From Deinococcus aetherius (GTDB lineage: Bacteria > Deinococcota > Deinococci > Deinococcales > Deinococcaceae): a stretch of 64,000 nucleotides of DNA. The position numbers and the translations under genes were made by a program. Positions 24,093-32,443 of the stretch are shown in pieces. Under the pieces are notes generated by a model, which made no database searches, had not been told where the DNA came from, and saw nothing but the letters and a program-made list of their open reading frames with translations. How positions within the stretch are numbered: position 1 is the stretch's first letter; every line of letters starts with the position of its first letter. Location: assembly GCF_025997855.1 (NCBI RefSeq), contig NZ_AP026561.1:248001-312000 (forward strand), given 5' to 3'.

Positions 24093-25094
24093 ATGAACCT
24101 ACTCGTGACCGGCGGTGCCGGGTACATCGGCAGCCACACCGTCCGCCGCCTGATGGAGGCGGGGCACCACGTCACCGTCCTCGACAACCTCTCCAGCGGC
24201 CACGTCGAGGCGCTGCCCCCGGGCGCGGCCTTCGAGCGAATCGACCTGCTCGACTTCGGGGCCGTGCGCGACCTGTTCGGCCGCGTCAAGCCGGAAGCCG
24301 TGGTCCACTTCGCCGCCCTGATCGAGGTGGGCGAGAGTATGCGTGCTCCTGGGCGCTACTACCGCAACAACGTGGTCGGCAGCCTCAACCTGCTCCAGGC
24401 GAACGCGGAGACCGTCAAGGCGCCCGTCGTCTTCAGCTCCACCGCCGCCGTGTACGGGGACGCGGAGGTGACCCCCATCCCCGAGGACGCGCCCAAGGGC
24501 CCCACGAGCGTGTACGGCGAGACCAAGCTGATGACCGAGCACATGCTCGACGCCTTCGAGCGCGCCCACGGCATTCGCAACGTCAAGCTGCGGTATTTCA
24601 ACGTCTGCGGCGCCGAGCCGGGCGGGGCCATCGGCGAGGCTCACCCCAACAAGACCCACCTGATCGAACTCGCCCTGCTCACCGCCCTGGGCCAGCGCGA
24701 GAAGATGATGATCTTCGGCGAGGACTACCCCACCCCGGACGGCACCTGCATCCGCGACTACATCCACGTCGTGGACCTCGCGGACGCGCACGTGCTGGCG
24801 GTCCAGGCCCTCCAAGGCGGCGCGGCGAGCAGCACCTACAACGTCGGGCTGGGGCACGGCTTCAGCGTGAAGCAGGTGCTGGACGCGGTGGACGCGGTGA
24901 TCACCGAGGACGGCCTGCCGCCCCTGAAGCGCGAGATCGCGCCCCGCCGCCCGGGCGACCCGCCCAGTCTCGTCGCCGACAGCCACCGCATCCAGGGGGA
25001 ACTCGGCTGGACGCCGCACTTCACCGACCTGAAGGGCATCATCCGCACCGCCTGGGAGTGGCACCGCTCGCACCCGCACGGATTTCAGAAGTAA
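24093..25094 (+). CDS. galE: UDP-glucose 4-epimerase
   Basis: A 333-residue extended SDR interconverting UDP-galactose and UDP-glucose. It has VTGGAGYIGSHTVRRL (NAD+ loop at 6-13), VVHFAALIEVGESM, S116 and the catalytic YGETK motif with Y141 and K145, then LRYFNVCGAEPGGAIGEAH and DGTCIRDYIHVVDLADAH. Length and motifs are standard. GGAGG precedes the ATG by seven bases. A hairpin terminator follows at 25112. Confidence 0.96.
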   Translation: MNLLVTGGAGYIGSHTVRRLMEAGHHVTVLDNLSSGHVEALPPGAAFERIDLLDFGAVRDLFGRVKPEAVVHFAALIEVGESMRAPGRYYRNNVVGSLNLLQANAETVKAPVVFSSTAAVYGDAEVTPIPEDAPKGPTSVYGETKLMTEHMLDAFERAHGIRNVKLRYFNVCGAEPGGAIGEAHPNKTHLIELALLTALGQREKMMIFGEDYPTPDGTCIRDYIHVVDLADAHVLAVQALQGGAASSTYNVGLGHGFSVKQVLDAVDAVITEDGLPPLKREIAPRRPGDPPSLVADSHRIQGELGWTPHFTDLKGIIRTAWEWHRSHPHGFQK

Positions 25095-25111
25095 CACCGC
25101 AGTATCAAATC

Positions 25112-25139
25112 CACCCCGTCCCCCACAAGCGACGGGGTG
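25112..25139 (+). terminator. hairpin terminator after galE
   Basis: A 9-bp perfect stem, CACCCCGTC (25112-25120) with GACGGGGTG (25131-25139), loop of 10, begins 18 bp after the galE stop and is followed by AATTC. Confidence 0.65.
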
Positions 25140-25192
25140 AATTCACTGGCTGGCGGCCCTGTTCCCCGTGAGCCGGAAGGGCGTTGTCGCCC

Positions 25193-25210
25193 GCTCGTCA
25201 CGTGACGAGC
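25193..25210. promoter_or_regulatory. candidate parS site 1
   Basis: A perfect 18-bp palindrome, GCTCGTCACGTGACGAGC, between galE and the molybdate regulator gene. It is one of six copies clustered around parAB. Confidence 0.7.
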
Positions 25211-25222
25211 AGCGTCTGTCTC

Positions 25223-25236
25223 CATCTGTCCAGATG
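25223..25236. promoter_or_regulatory. candidate operator of the molybdate regulator
   Basis: An inverted repeat, CATCTG-TC-CAGATG, placed 10 bp upstream of the -35 hexamer at 25247. A site of this size suits the XRE-type domain of the downstream regulator, implying autoregulation. Confidence 0.4.
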
Positions 25237-25246
25237 TAACCCCGCG

Positions 25247-25275
25247 TTGACCTGCCGACGCCTACAAGTTACGTT
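25247..25275 (+). promoter_or_regulatory. promoter of the regulator-modAB operon, leaderless type
   Basis: -35 TTGACC (25247-25252) and -10 TACGTT (25270-25275) are 17 bp apart. The GTG start codon at 25282 lies six bases after the -10, so the transcript would begin at or near the start codon. Confidence 0.6.
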
Positions 25276-25281
25276 GGGCGG

Positions 25282-26409
25282 GTGGAACAGCGAACAATGG
25301 TGGTCCAGCGTGTCCGGGCATGGCGGGAGCGGGCGGGAATCGGCGCCGCCGAACTGGCGCGGCGGGCGGGGTTGACCCGGCAGGCCCTGCACCGGGTCGA
25401 GACGGGGGCGGTCGAGCCGGGTATTCACACGGCCCTGACCCTGGCGCGGGAGTTGGGCACGGCGGTCGAGACCCTCTTTGAACTCGCCCCGGGGGAGACG
25501 CTCGCCGAGCCCGTGGGAGACGCGCCCGCCCCGGGGAGCCGGGTTCGGCTGGCGAGGGTGGGGGAACGGACGCTCGCGCTGCCGCTGGGGGCGGAGGACT
25601 CGTTCACCTGGGCGGCGGACGGGGTGGCGGGCCCGCCCCGTCCGGACGGCGCCCTCCCCGTCACGCCGACGGGGGACGCCCTCGCTCTGGCCGCGCGCAC
25701 CGTGGTCGTGGCGGGCTGCGATCCAAGCCTGCGCCTGCTCGCGGCGGCGGTGCCGGGTGCGGCGGGGCGGGTGCTCGTGCGCTCCCTGCCCAGCGAGGAG
25801 GCACTCCGCACCGTGGCGCGCGGGGAGGCTCACGGCGCCGCCGTTCACCTGTGGGACACCGGGACGGGCAGCCTGAACCACGCGGCGCTGGACTTCGCTC
25901 TCGGGCCGCTGGGCTTCAGCGTCCACCGGCTGTGGACCTGGACGCAGGGGTGGATGGTCGCGCCGGGCAACCCGCGCGGCATCCGCCGGGCCGCCGACCT
26001 CGCCGGGCGGGGGGTGCGGCTGGCGAACCGCCCGCCCGGCGCCGGGAGCCGCGTGCTGCTCGACGCCTGGCTCGCGGAGGCGGGCGTCTCCCCCGCCGAC
26101 GTGGGCGGCCACGACCGGCTGGTCGCCTCGCCCGCCGAGGTCGCGCGGGCGATCCGGGCGGGGGAGGCGGACGTCGGCGTGGGGCCGCAGGCGGTGGCGG
26201 CGGCGCACGGGCTGGACTTCGTGCCCGTGCAAGTGGAGCCCGTGGAACTCGTCGTCCCGGCGGCGCACGCCCGGCACCCGGCGCTGGCGGCCCTGCTCGC
26301 GGCGGCGGCCTCCCCCGCCCTGCACGCCCAGCTCGCCACGCTCGGCGGCTACGACCCGGCGGGGGCGGGGCAGGTCACCCTGGTGCGGCCCGCGCGGAGG
26401 TCGGCGTGA
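25282..26409 (+). CDS. XRE-type regulator fused to a periplasmic-binding-like domain
   Basis: A 375-residue protein. The N-terminal helix-turn-helix (about 8-60: RAWRERAGIGAAELARRAGLTRQALHRVETG) is joined to a C-terminal substrate-binding domain of the PBP-like class (about 130-360) with TGTGSLNHAALDF, RPPGAGSRVLLD and AIRAGEADVGVGPQAVAAAHGLDFV. This COG1910-like domain is known fused to regulators of molybdate/tungstate genes and should sense an oxyanion or molybdenum cofactor. GTG 25282 fits a leaderless start; ATG 25297 is the alternative. It overlaps modA by 4 bases. Confidence 0.85.
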   Translation: MEQRTMVVQRVRAWRERAGIGAAELARRAGLTRQALHRVETGAVEPGIHTALTLARELGTAVETLFELAPGETLAEPVGDAPAPGSRVRLARVGERTLALPLGAEDSFTWAADGVAGPPRPDGALPVTPTGDALALAARTVVVAGCDPSLRLLAAAVPGAAGRVLVRSLPSEEALRTVARGEAHGAAVHLWDTGTGSLNHAALDFALGPLGFSVHRLWTWTQGWMVAPGNPRGIRRAADLAGRGVRLANRPPGAGSRVLLDAWLAEAGVSPADVGGHDRLVASPAEVARAIRAGEADVGVGPQAVAAAHGLDFVPVQVEPVELVVPAAHARHPALAALLAAAASPALHAQLATLGGYDPAGAGQVTLVRPARRSA

Positions 26410-27161
26410 GGCGCACCCTCGCCCTGCTGGCCCTGGCGCTCGGGAACGCGGGGGCCGCCCCCCTCACCGTCTTCGCGGCGAGCAGCCTCACCGACGCCTT
26501 CACCGAGATCGGGCGGGCCTTCGACGCGCAGACCGGGAACCGCACGACCTTCTCCTTCGCGGGATCGCAGGTTCTGCGCACCCAGCTCACCCAGGGTGCC
26601 CGGGCGGACGTCTTCGCCTCCGCGAACGCCGCCCAGTTCGACCCGCTCGTGGAGGAGGGGTTGATCGCCTCCGGGCAGGCTTTCGCCCGCAACCGGCTGG
26701 CGGTGATCACGCCCCGGGGGAGTACGGCCGTGCGGACCCTCGCGGACCTCACGCGGCCCGGGCTCAAACTCGTGCTCGCCGAGCGCGCCGTCCCGGTCGG
26801 CGACGCGACCCGGCGGGCCCTCGACCGGATCGCGGCCTCGGGCACCTACGGGGGGGATTTCGCCGCCCGCGTCCTGCGCAACCTGGTGAGCGAGGAGCCC
26901 AACGTGCGCCAGGTCGCCCTCAAGGTGAGTCTGGGGCAGGCGGACGCGGCGGTCGTCTACGTGAGCGACGTGACGCCGACCCTGCGCAGGAGCGTGCGAA
27001 CTGTCGCCCTCCCGCCCCGCTTCAACCCGCCCGTGAGTTACCCCGTCGGCGTGCTCAGGGGCAGCCCGAACGCGGAGGAGGCCCAGGCCTTCGTGCGCTT
27101 CGTGCGCGGGCCGGAGGGGCAGCGCATCCTGCGCAAGTGGGGGTTCTTGCCCGCCCCATGA
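26406..27161 (+). CDS. modA: molybdate ABC transporter substrate-binding protein
   Basis: A 251-residue secreted binding protein. The signal peptide is about residues 1-18 (RRTLALLALALGNAGA), then PLTVFAASSLTDAFTEIGRAFD, the ModA signature, FSFAGSQVLRTQLTQGARADVFASAN, and VYVSDVTPTL. It delivers molybdate or tungstate to the permease. GTG start (26406) with GGAGG five bases upstream; it overlaps the regulator and modB by 4 bases each. Deinococci have no classical outer-membrane periplasm like E. coli, so the protein acts outside the cytoplasmic membrane. Confidence 0.92.
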   Translation: MRRTLALLALALGNAGAAPLTVFAASSLTDAFTEIGRAFDAQTGNRTTFSFAGSQVLRTQLTQGARADVFASANAAQFDPLVEEGLIASGQAFARNRLAVITPRGSTAVRTLADLTRPGLKLVLAERAVPVGDATRRALDRIAASGTYGGDFAARVLRNLVSEEPNVRQVALKVSLGQADAAVVYVSDVTPTLRRSVRTVALPPRFNPPVSYPVGVLRGSPNAEEAQAFVRFVRGPEGQRILRKWGFLPAP

Positions 27162-27934
27162 CCCGGCCCCACCCCGTTCCCGTCGCCCTCAGCCTGGCCC
27201 TCGCCGCCTTCCTGCTCCTCCCCGTCGCCGCGCTCCTCGCCCGGGGGCTCGGCGCCGACTTTCTGCCCACCCTGCGCTCGCCCGCCGTGCTCGACGCGCT
27301 GTGGGTGAGTGCGTTCACGACGGGGGCGGCCCTGGCCCTCACCCTCGCGCTGGGCACCCCGGTCGCGTACCTGCTCGCGCGGCGGCGCTTCCCGGGGCGC
27401 ACCGTGCTCGACGCCCTGCTCGACCTGCCGATGGTGCTCCCGCCCGTGGTGGCGGGGGTGGCCCTTTTGCTGACCTTCGGGCGGACCGGGTGGCTGGGCC
27501 GCCCGCTGGAGGTCGCCGGGGTCTCCCTCGCCTTCACCCCCGCCGCCGTCGTGCTCGCGCAGGTGTTCACGAGTGCGCCCTTCTACGTCCGCGCCGCCAA
27601 GGCGGGCTTCCTCGCCTTCGACCCCGACGTGGAGGCCGCCGCGCGGGTGGACGGGGCGGGGTCCTGGGGCACTTTCTCGCGGGTTACCCTGCCCCTCGCC
27701 CTCCCCTTCCTGCTGGAGGGGGCGGTGCTCGCCTGGGCGCGGTCCCTGGGGGAGTTCGGGGCTACCCTCCTGTTCGCCGGGAGCCTGCCGGGCCGCACCC
27801 GCACGGTGCCCCTCGCCATCTACGGGGCGCTGGAGAGCGACCTCGCGCCCGCCCTGGTGCTCAGCGCGGTCATGGTCGTGCTCGCCTTCGGGGTGCTCTT
27901 CGCCCTGCGCGTCCTGGCGGGGAGGCGGGCCTGA
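27158..27934 (+). CDS. modB: molybdate ABC transporter permease
   Basis: A 258-residue permease with about six transmembrane helices. It has LALGTPVAYLLARRRFPGR, LLDLPMVLPPVVAGVALLLTFGR, and the EAA loop EAAARVDGAGSWGTFSRVTLPLALP that contacts the ATPase. It is coupled to modA by ATGA. modC, the ATPase, does not follow; the next gene is a DsbA-like protein with its own -10 motif. The ATPase must lie elsewhere or be shared. Confidence 0.93.
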   Translation: MTRPHPVPVALSLALAAFLLLPVAALLARGLGADFLPTLRSPAVLDALWVSAFTTGAALALTLALGTPVAYLLARRRFPGRTVLDALLDLPMVLPPVVAGVALLLTFGRTGWLGRPLEVAGVSLAFTPAAVVLAQVFTSAPFYVRAAKAGFLAFDPDVEAAARVDGAGSWGTFSRVTLPLALPFLLEGAVLAWARSLGEFGATLLFAGSLPGRTRTVPLAIYGALESDLAPALVLSAVMVVLAFGVLFALRVLAGRRA

Positions 27935-27956
27935 GCCCGTGTGCTAGCGTCCGGGC

Positions 27957-28598
27957 ATGACAGCCCCCACCCCCGGGACCGGCGTGACGGACGTGTACTT
28001 CGACTTTCTGTGTCCCTTCGCCTGGCGCGGGGTGGAGATGGCGGACGTGCTGCGGCGGGAACGGGGCCTGGGCTTCCGGCTGCGCCACTTCTCGCTGGTG
28101 CAGGGCAACCACCCCGAGAATCCCGACCGCAAGGCCCCGACGTGGTGGTTGCACGAGCAGGGGGCCGGGGAGGGCGAGCCCTTTCAGCAAGGCAGCCTGC
28201 GCGCCTTTCTCGCCGCCCACGCGGCGGCCCGCCAGGGGGAGGACGCCGCGTGGAACTTCACCCTCGCCCTTTTCCGCGCCCGCCACGAGCGCAAGGCCGA
28301 GCTGGACGAGGAGACGATCAGGAACGCGGCCGAGGAGGCCGGGCTGGACCTGGACCAGTTCGCCCGTGACCTCGCCGACGACACGGGGGTGCGGGAGGAG
28401 CTGGGCGCCGAGCTGCGGGACGCGGCGGCCCTGGGCGTCTTCGGCACGCCCACCTTCGCGCTGCCGGAGGGACACGCGGCTTACCTGCGCTTCTCGCGCC
28501 TGACCCGGGACCCAAAGGACGCGCAGGACCTCTGGAGCCTGTACGGCGAGGTCCTGCGCTCGGGGGCGGGGGTCGAGACGATCAAGCGCCCCCGCTGA
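27957..28598 (+). CDS. DsbA-family thioredoxin-fold oxidoreductase, FrnE-like
   Basis: A 213-residue DsbA-fold protein. The active-site position reads FDFLCPFAWRG, a single cysteine (CPFA) rather than CxxC, as in several FrnE/2-hydroxychromene-2-carboxylate isomerase-like members. GVFGTPTFALPEGHAAYLRFSRL near the C-terminus holds the cis-Pro loop. No signal peptide, so cytoplasmic. It may act in disulfide isomerisation or as a glutathione-type isomerase. A -10-like TAGCGT (27945-27950) lies six bases before the ATG, suggesting leaderless transcription separate from modAB. It converges on rep with a 6-bp gap. Confidence 0.8.
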   Translation: MTAPTPGTGVTDVYFDFLCPFAWRGVEMADVLRRERGLGFRLRHFSLVQGNHPENPDRKAPTWWLHEQGAGEGEPFQQGSLRAFLAAHAAARQGEDAAWNFTLALFRARHERKAELDEETIRNAAEEAGLDLDQFARDLADDTGVREELGAELRDAAALGVFGTPTFALPEGHAAYLRFSRLTRDPKDAQDLWSLYGEVLRSGAGVETIKRPR

Positions 28599-28604
28599 GG
28601 GCTG

Positions 28605-30017
28605 TCACTCTCCCCCCGGCACGAGCTCCAACCGGGCCCGCAGGTCGCGGATCATCGCGGCCCGCTCCCCGCTGCTCACCCCGCGCAGCACCCGCGCCTT
28701 GACCTCCAGCGGGTCTTCGAGCCCCTCGTCGAGCGCGAGACGCAGGGTGTCGAGTTCGGTGAGCTTCAGGTCGTTGCGCAGCAGGAAGGTCAACGTGCGC
28801 ATGACCTCCTCGACCTGGACCTCGCGGGGCGACGCTCGTAACGCCTCGTCTCCCCCCTCCTCCTCGATTTCCTCCTGTAAGGGCCGTGAAGGGGTCTTGG
28901 AGTCCTCCTGTGCACTCTGACTGCGCCCTTGCCTTCGCTGACCCTTCTTGGGCCCTTCTGGGGGCGGCACGGGCCCTTCGGGGAGGACATACTTCTCCGG
29001 ATTCTTGAGGAGATCGATGAAGAACGCGGGGCGGCTGCGGGGTTTGTACCCGTCCGCCATGATGCCCTGGTAGCGGGCCAGGGTGTCCTCGACGGTGTCC
29101 TCGCCGTGTTCGCGCACGAGTTGCAGGGCGCGGGTCTGGGTGATGCCGACGTCCGCAAGGTCCTCCATCAGCCCCGGGCTGGGCGGGATGAAGGCTTCCC
29201 CGAAGGTGTAATGCAGGTATTTCTTCTTGCCGCGCCCGACGTACTCGACGTTTTTCAGGAAGCCCTTTTCGAGCAGTTCCTCGTGGGCGGCGTCGAGGGT
29301 CCGCTGGGCCAGGCTGGGGCGGTCGGTCACGATCTTGCAGGCCTGCGCCCACTCCATCAGGCCGACCTGGAAGGTCATCGCCACCCGCTCGGGCTGCTCG
29401 GGGTCGCGGCGCTGGGCGTCCAGCAGGCGGTAGATGGCCCGCGTGGGCGGGCGTCCCAGCGTCTGCATGAAGCTCAGGTCGAGCGGCTTGATGTACCCCG
29501 AGCGGACGCTGCGCGCGATCTCCTGCGGCAGGGTGATCTTGAGGATGCTGGTGGCGTCCAGACGGTCACTCTCACCCGAGGTGAATTCCAGGCGGTCGAT
29601 GTACCGGAAATTCACGTTCGTCCAGCGTTTGCGCGGGTGGTCGCGCCACCCCTCGGAGATGAAGTAGTTCGTCGTGGTCAGGCGCCGCAGGCTCTCGTCG
29701 AGCGCGGCGTAGTAGCGTCCGCTGTGGTCGAGCCCCGCCATCTGGAGGAGCTGGTAGGGCGTGCAGGTCACGCTGCCGCCCGGCGGGGCTCCCTGGTCGA
29801 TGTACAGGTTCACGAGCGCGGCGGTGATGTCGGTGTCGATGCCGTGCGGCACCCCGTACTCGGGCATGGCCTGGCAGGTGACCCGGTAGCGCCTTTCGCC
29901 GTCCTCCAGCTCCACGTACCAGTCGCGGTAGCCAGGGGGGATGCGTTCCTGAACGCTGATCAGGCTCAGCCGGGCGATGTTGAGTTCGTCGAAGCGTTTG
30001 ATGCCGTTTTCGGACAC
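28605..30017 (-). CDS. plasmid replication initiator, RepA/RPA type
   Basis: A 470-residue initiator. The N-terminal half resembles the replication initiator A family of alphaproteobacterial and Deinococcus secondary replicons: YGVPHGIDTDITAALVNLY, CTPYQLLQMAGLDHSGRYYAALDESLRRLTTTNYFISEGW, and a second winged-helix-like segment with DLSFMQTLGRPPTRAIYRLLDAQR. A charged, low-complexity linker (about 360-400) leads to a C-terminal helical region. The start is GTG 30015-30017, preceded by a G-rich box. Directly upstream lie an AT-rich palindromic segment and 11 iterons, the expected binding sites, and parAB diverges beyond them. Confidence 0.85.
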   Translation of the reverse strand: MSENGIKRFDELNIARLSLISVQERIPPGYRDWYVELEDGERRYRVTCQAMPEYGVPHGIDTDITAALVNLYIDQGAPPGGSVTCTPYQLLQMAGLDHSGRYYAALDESLRRLTTTNYFISEGWRDHPRKRWTNVNFRYIDRLEFTSGESDRLDATSILKITLPQEIARSVRSGYIKPLDLSFMQTLGRPPTRAIYRLLDAQRRDPEQPERVAMTFQVGLMEWAQACKIVTDRPSLAQRTLDAAHEELLEKGFLKNVEYVGRGKKKYLHYTFGEAFIPPSPGLMEDLADVGITQTRALQLVREHGEDTVEDTLARYQGIMADGYKPRSRPAFFIDLLKNPEKYVLPEGPVPPPEGPKKGQRRQGRSQSAQEDSKTPSRPLQEEIEEEGGDEALRASPREVQVEEVMRTLTFLLRNDLKLTELDTLRLALDEGLEDPLEVKARVLRGVSSGERAAMIRDLRARLELVPGGE

Positions 30018-30030
30018 CGGGGACCCCCTG

Positions 30031-30085
30031 TTGTTGTTTTTAAATCTTTTAAAAGATCTTTTTAAAAGATATGTTGAAACAACAT
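30031..30085. other. AT-rich palindromic segment of the replication origin
   Basis: This is one of the most AT-rich stretches of the window. It holds a perfect palindrome ATCTTTTAAAAGAT (30044-30057), a near-copy ATCTTTTTAAAAGAT (30056-30070), and the inverted repeat ATGTTG-AAA-CAACAT (30071-30085). Its place between the rep start and the iterons suggests a DNA-unwinding element, the rep promoter/operator, or both. Confidence 0.65.
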
Positions 30086-30129
30086 CACACGGCAGGTCGA
30101 CTCGCGTCCCAGACGGCCTCCAGGGGGTG

Positions 30130-30670
<541 letters not shown>

Positions 30671-30699
30671 TCGCTGCTCTCCGGAGCCTCGCCCGGGCC

Positions 30700-30717
30700 G
30701 CTCGTCACGTGACGAGC
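30700..30717. promoter_or_regulatory. candidate parS site 2, upstream of parA
   Basis: A perfect copy of GCTCGTCACGTGACGAGC. It ends 32 bp before the parA ATG and overlaps where the parA -35 should be (about 30714-30719), so ParB bound here could repress parAB. Confidence 0.75.
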
Positions 30718-30736
30718 AAAGGGACTGACCATCGGG

Positions 30737-30742
30737 TAGGCT
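30737..30742 (+). promoter_or_regulatory. parA -10 element, leaderless type
   Basis: TAGGCT lies seven bases before the parA ATG at 30750. No good -35 is seen; the expected position falls on the end of the parS palindrome. The G-run before the ATG could instead serve as a ribosome binding site. Confidence 0.45.
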
Positions 30743-30749
30743 GGGGGGA

Positions 30750-31526
30750 ATGCGCACGCTGACGTTCTTCAACCACGCGGGTGGGGTCATGAAGTCGAGC
30801 CTGACCCGCGACGTGGGGTACACCCTCTCGCAAGCGGGGCTGCGGGTGCTTCTCGTGGACCTCGACCCCCAGGCGAACCTGACCGACTGGCTGGGCGTGA
30901 GCGGCGTGACCCGAGATCAGACGGTGTACGACACGGCCACGCGGGGCGAGCCTCTCCCCTCCCCCGTTCCCGCTCACGGCCTGCACCTGATTCCCAGCGA
31001 CGTATCCCTGGCGCTCGCCGAGGGGCAGATGATGGGCGTGGTGGGGGCGCACCTGCACCTGCGGCAGGCGCTTCAGGCGGTCGCCGCCGAGTACGACGTG
31101 ACGCTGGTCGACAGCCCGCCCAGCCTGGGGCAGCTCTCGATCCTGGGGGCGCTCGCCGCCGACCACCTGATCGTTCCTGTCCCCACCCGTCAGAAGGGCA
31201 TGAACGCGCTGGCTGGGCTGAGCGAGGCGATGGCGACGTACCGCAAGCTGCGCCCGGACCTCACCGTCGCCCTGTACGTGCCCACCCTGTACGACGCGCG
31301 GCGCTCGCACGACCGCGAGGCACTGGCGGCCCTCCAGAAGTTGCTGCGGCCACTCGCCAGCCCGGTGCCCGACCGGGGGGCGGTGTGGAACGACAGCGCG
31401 AGCGCCGGGCAGCCCGTCGGGGTGTACGCGCCCGGCTCGCCCGTTCACCGTGACGTGCTGCGGGTGACGGCGGAGATCGCCCGCGCCGCGCACCTCGGCG
31501 TGCAGATCCCGGGGGTGGAGGCGTGA
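30750..31526 (+). CDS. parA: ParA-family partition ATPase with deviant Walker A motif
   Basis: A 258-residue ParA/MinD-type ATPase that should position the replicon together with ParB. Walker A' ([16 protein letters not shown]37/D39) and the [24 protein letters not shown] segment are canonical. The Walker A loop reads A10-G-G-V-M-K-S-S17 where the family has KGGxGKT/S: the signature lysine is Ala and the Gly before the P-loop lysine is Met. K15 itself is kept. It lacks the N-terminal DNA-binding extension of long ParAs. It overlaps parB by GTGA. Confidence 0.9.
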   Translation: MRTLTFFNHAGGVMKSSLTRDVGYTLSQAGLRVLLVDLDPQANLTDWLGVSGVTRDQTVYDTATRGEPLPSPVPAHGLHLIPSDVSLALAEGQMMGVVGAHLHLRQALQAVAAEYDVTLVDSPPSLGQLSILGALAADHLIVPVPTRQKGMNALAGLSEAMATYRKLRPDLTVALYVPTLYDARRSHDREALAALQKLLRPLASPVPDRGAVWNDSASAGQPVGVYAPGSPVHRDVLRVTAEIARAAHLGVQIPGVEA

Positions 31527-32395
31527 CCCGCAAGGCCCGGCCCGCCATCGGCGCCCGCCTGAGCGGTCTGGTGGAGGGGGTGGAGACGCTGGGGCAACCC
31601 GCCACCACGACCCTGCCGGTGGACTCGCTGCGCCCGGGAGTCTTCCAGCCGCGCGTCCACTTCTCGCCCGAGGCGCTCGAAGAACTCGCCCGCAGTATCC
31701 GGGAGCAGGGGGTGCTCCAGCCGCTCCTCGTCCGGCCGCTGGGGGACGGGGGCTACGAACTCGTGGCCGGGGAGAGGCGCTGGCGGGCCGCCCAGCTCGC
31801 GGGGCTGCGCGAGGTGCCCGTGCTCGTCCGCGACCTCACTGACGAGCAGGCCCGGCTCGCCGCCGCCGTCGAGAACCTGCAACGCGAGAACCTCAACCCG
31901 CTGGAGGAGGTGCGCGCCCGGCTCGCGGTCGCCGCCTCGGCCCTGGGCGTGCCCCCGGGTGAGGCCGCCGCCCGCCTCTTCGCGCTCGACCGCCGCCCGG
32001 AGGAGAACCCCGAGGCGATCGCCCGGCTCGACGCCCTCTTCGGCGCCCTCGGACGCGAGACTTGGCGCAGCTTCGTCAAGAATCGCGCCGCCGTCCTCAA
32101 CCTCCCGGAAGACGTCCAGGCGGCGGTTCGGGAGGGGCTGGACTACCGCAAGGCTCTTGTCGTCGGCCGGGTGGCGGACGAGGCGCGGCGGGCCGAACTC
32201 CTCGATCTCGCCGGACAGGGGGAGACCGTGCAGGGGCTGCGAGAGCGGCTGCGGCCCCCTCAGACGGGCGACCCGGCCCGGGAGGTCGCCCGCCGCCTCG
32301 CCGACCGGCGCACGCTCGCCCGCCTCGACACGACGCGGCGCCGCAAGGTCGAGAGGCTGCTGCGGCAGATCGGCGAGCTGCTGGACGAGGGTTAG
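31523..32395 (+). CDS. parB: ParB-family partition protein
   Basis: A 290-residue centromere-binding CTPase. The N-terminal domain has [24 protein letters not shown], the CTP-binding motif GERRWRAA at 83-90, and [13 protein letters not shown] at 117-129. The central helix-turn-helix region is about 150-200 and the C-terminal dimerisation part is short and basic. There is a GTG start overlapping parA. A GTCACGTGAC palindrome follows its stop by 8 bp, and four more lie within 7 kb, so these are the likely ParB sites. Confidence 0.93.
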   Translation: MTRKARPAIGARLSGLVEGVETLGQPATTTLPVDSLRPGVFQPRVHFSPEALEELARSIREQGVLQPLLVRPLGDGGYELVAGERRWRAAQLAGLREVPVLVRDLTDEQARLAAAVENLQRENLNPLEEVRARLAVAASALGVPPGEAAARLFALDRRPEENPEAIARLDALFGALGRETWRSFVKNRAAVLNLPEDVQAAVREGLDYRKALVVGRVADEARRAELLDLAGQGETVQGLRERLRPPQTGDPAREVARRLADRRTLARLDTTRRRKVERLLRQIGELLDEG

Positions 32396-32403
32396 GGGAA
32401 GTC

Positions 32404-32421
32404 GCTCGTCACGTGACGAGC
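32404..32421. promoter_or_regulatory. candidate parS site 3, downstream of parB
   Basis: A perfect GCTCGTCACGTGACGAGC palindrome in the 48-bp gap between the convergent parB and HAD-like genes. Confidence 0.75.
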
Positions 32422-32443
32422 AGCGGGGAAGGCCAGGCCGAAA

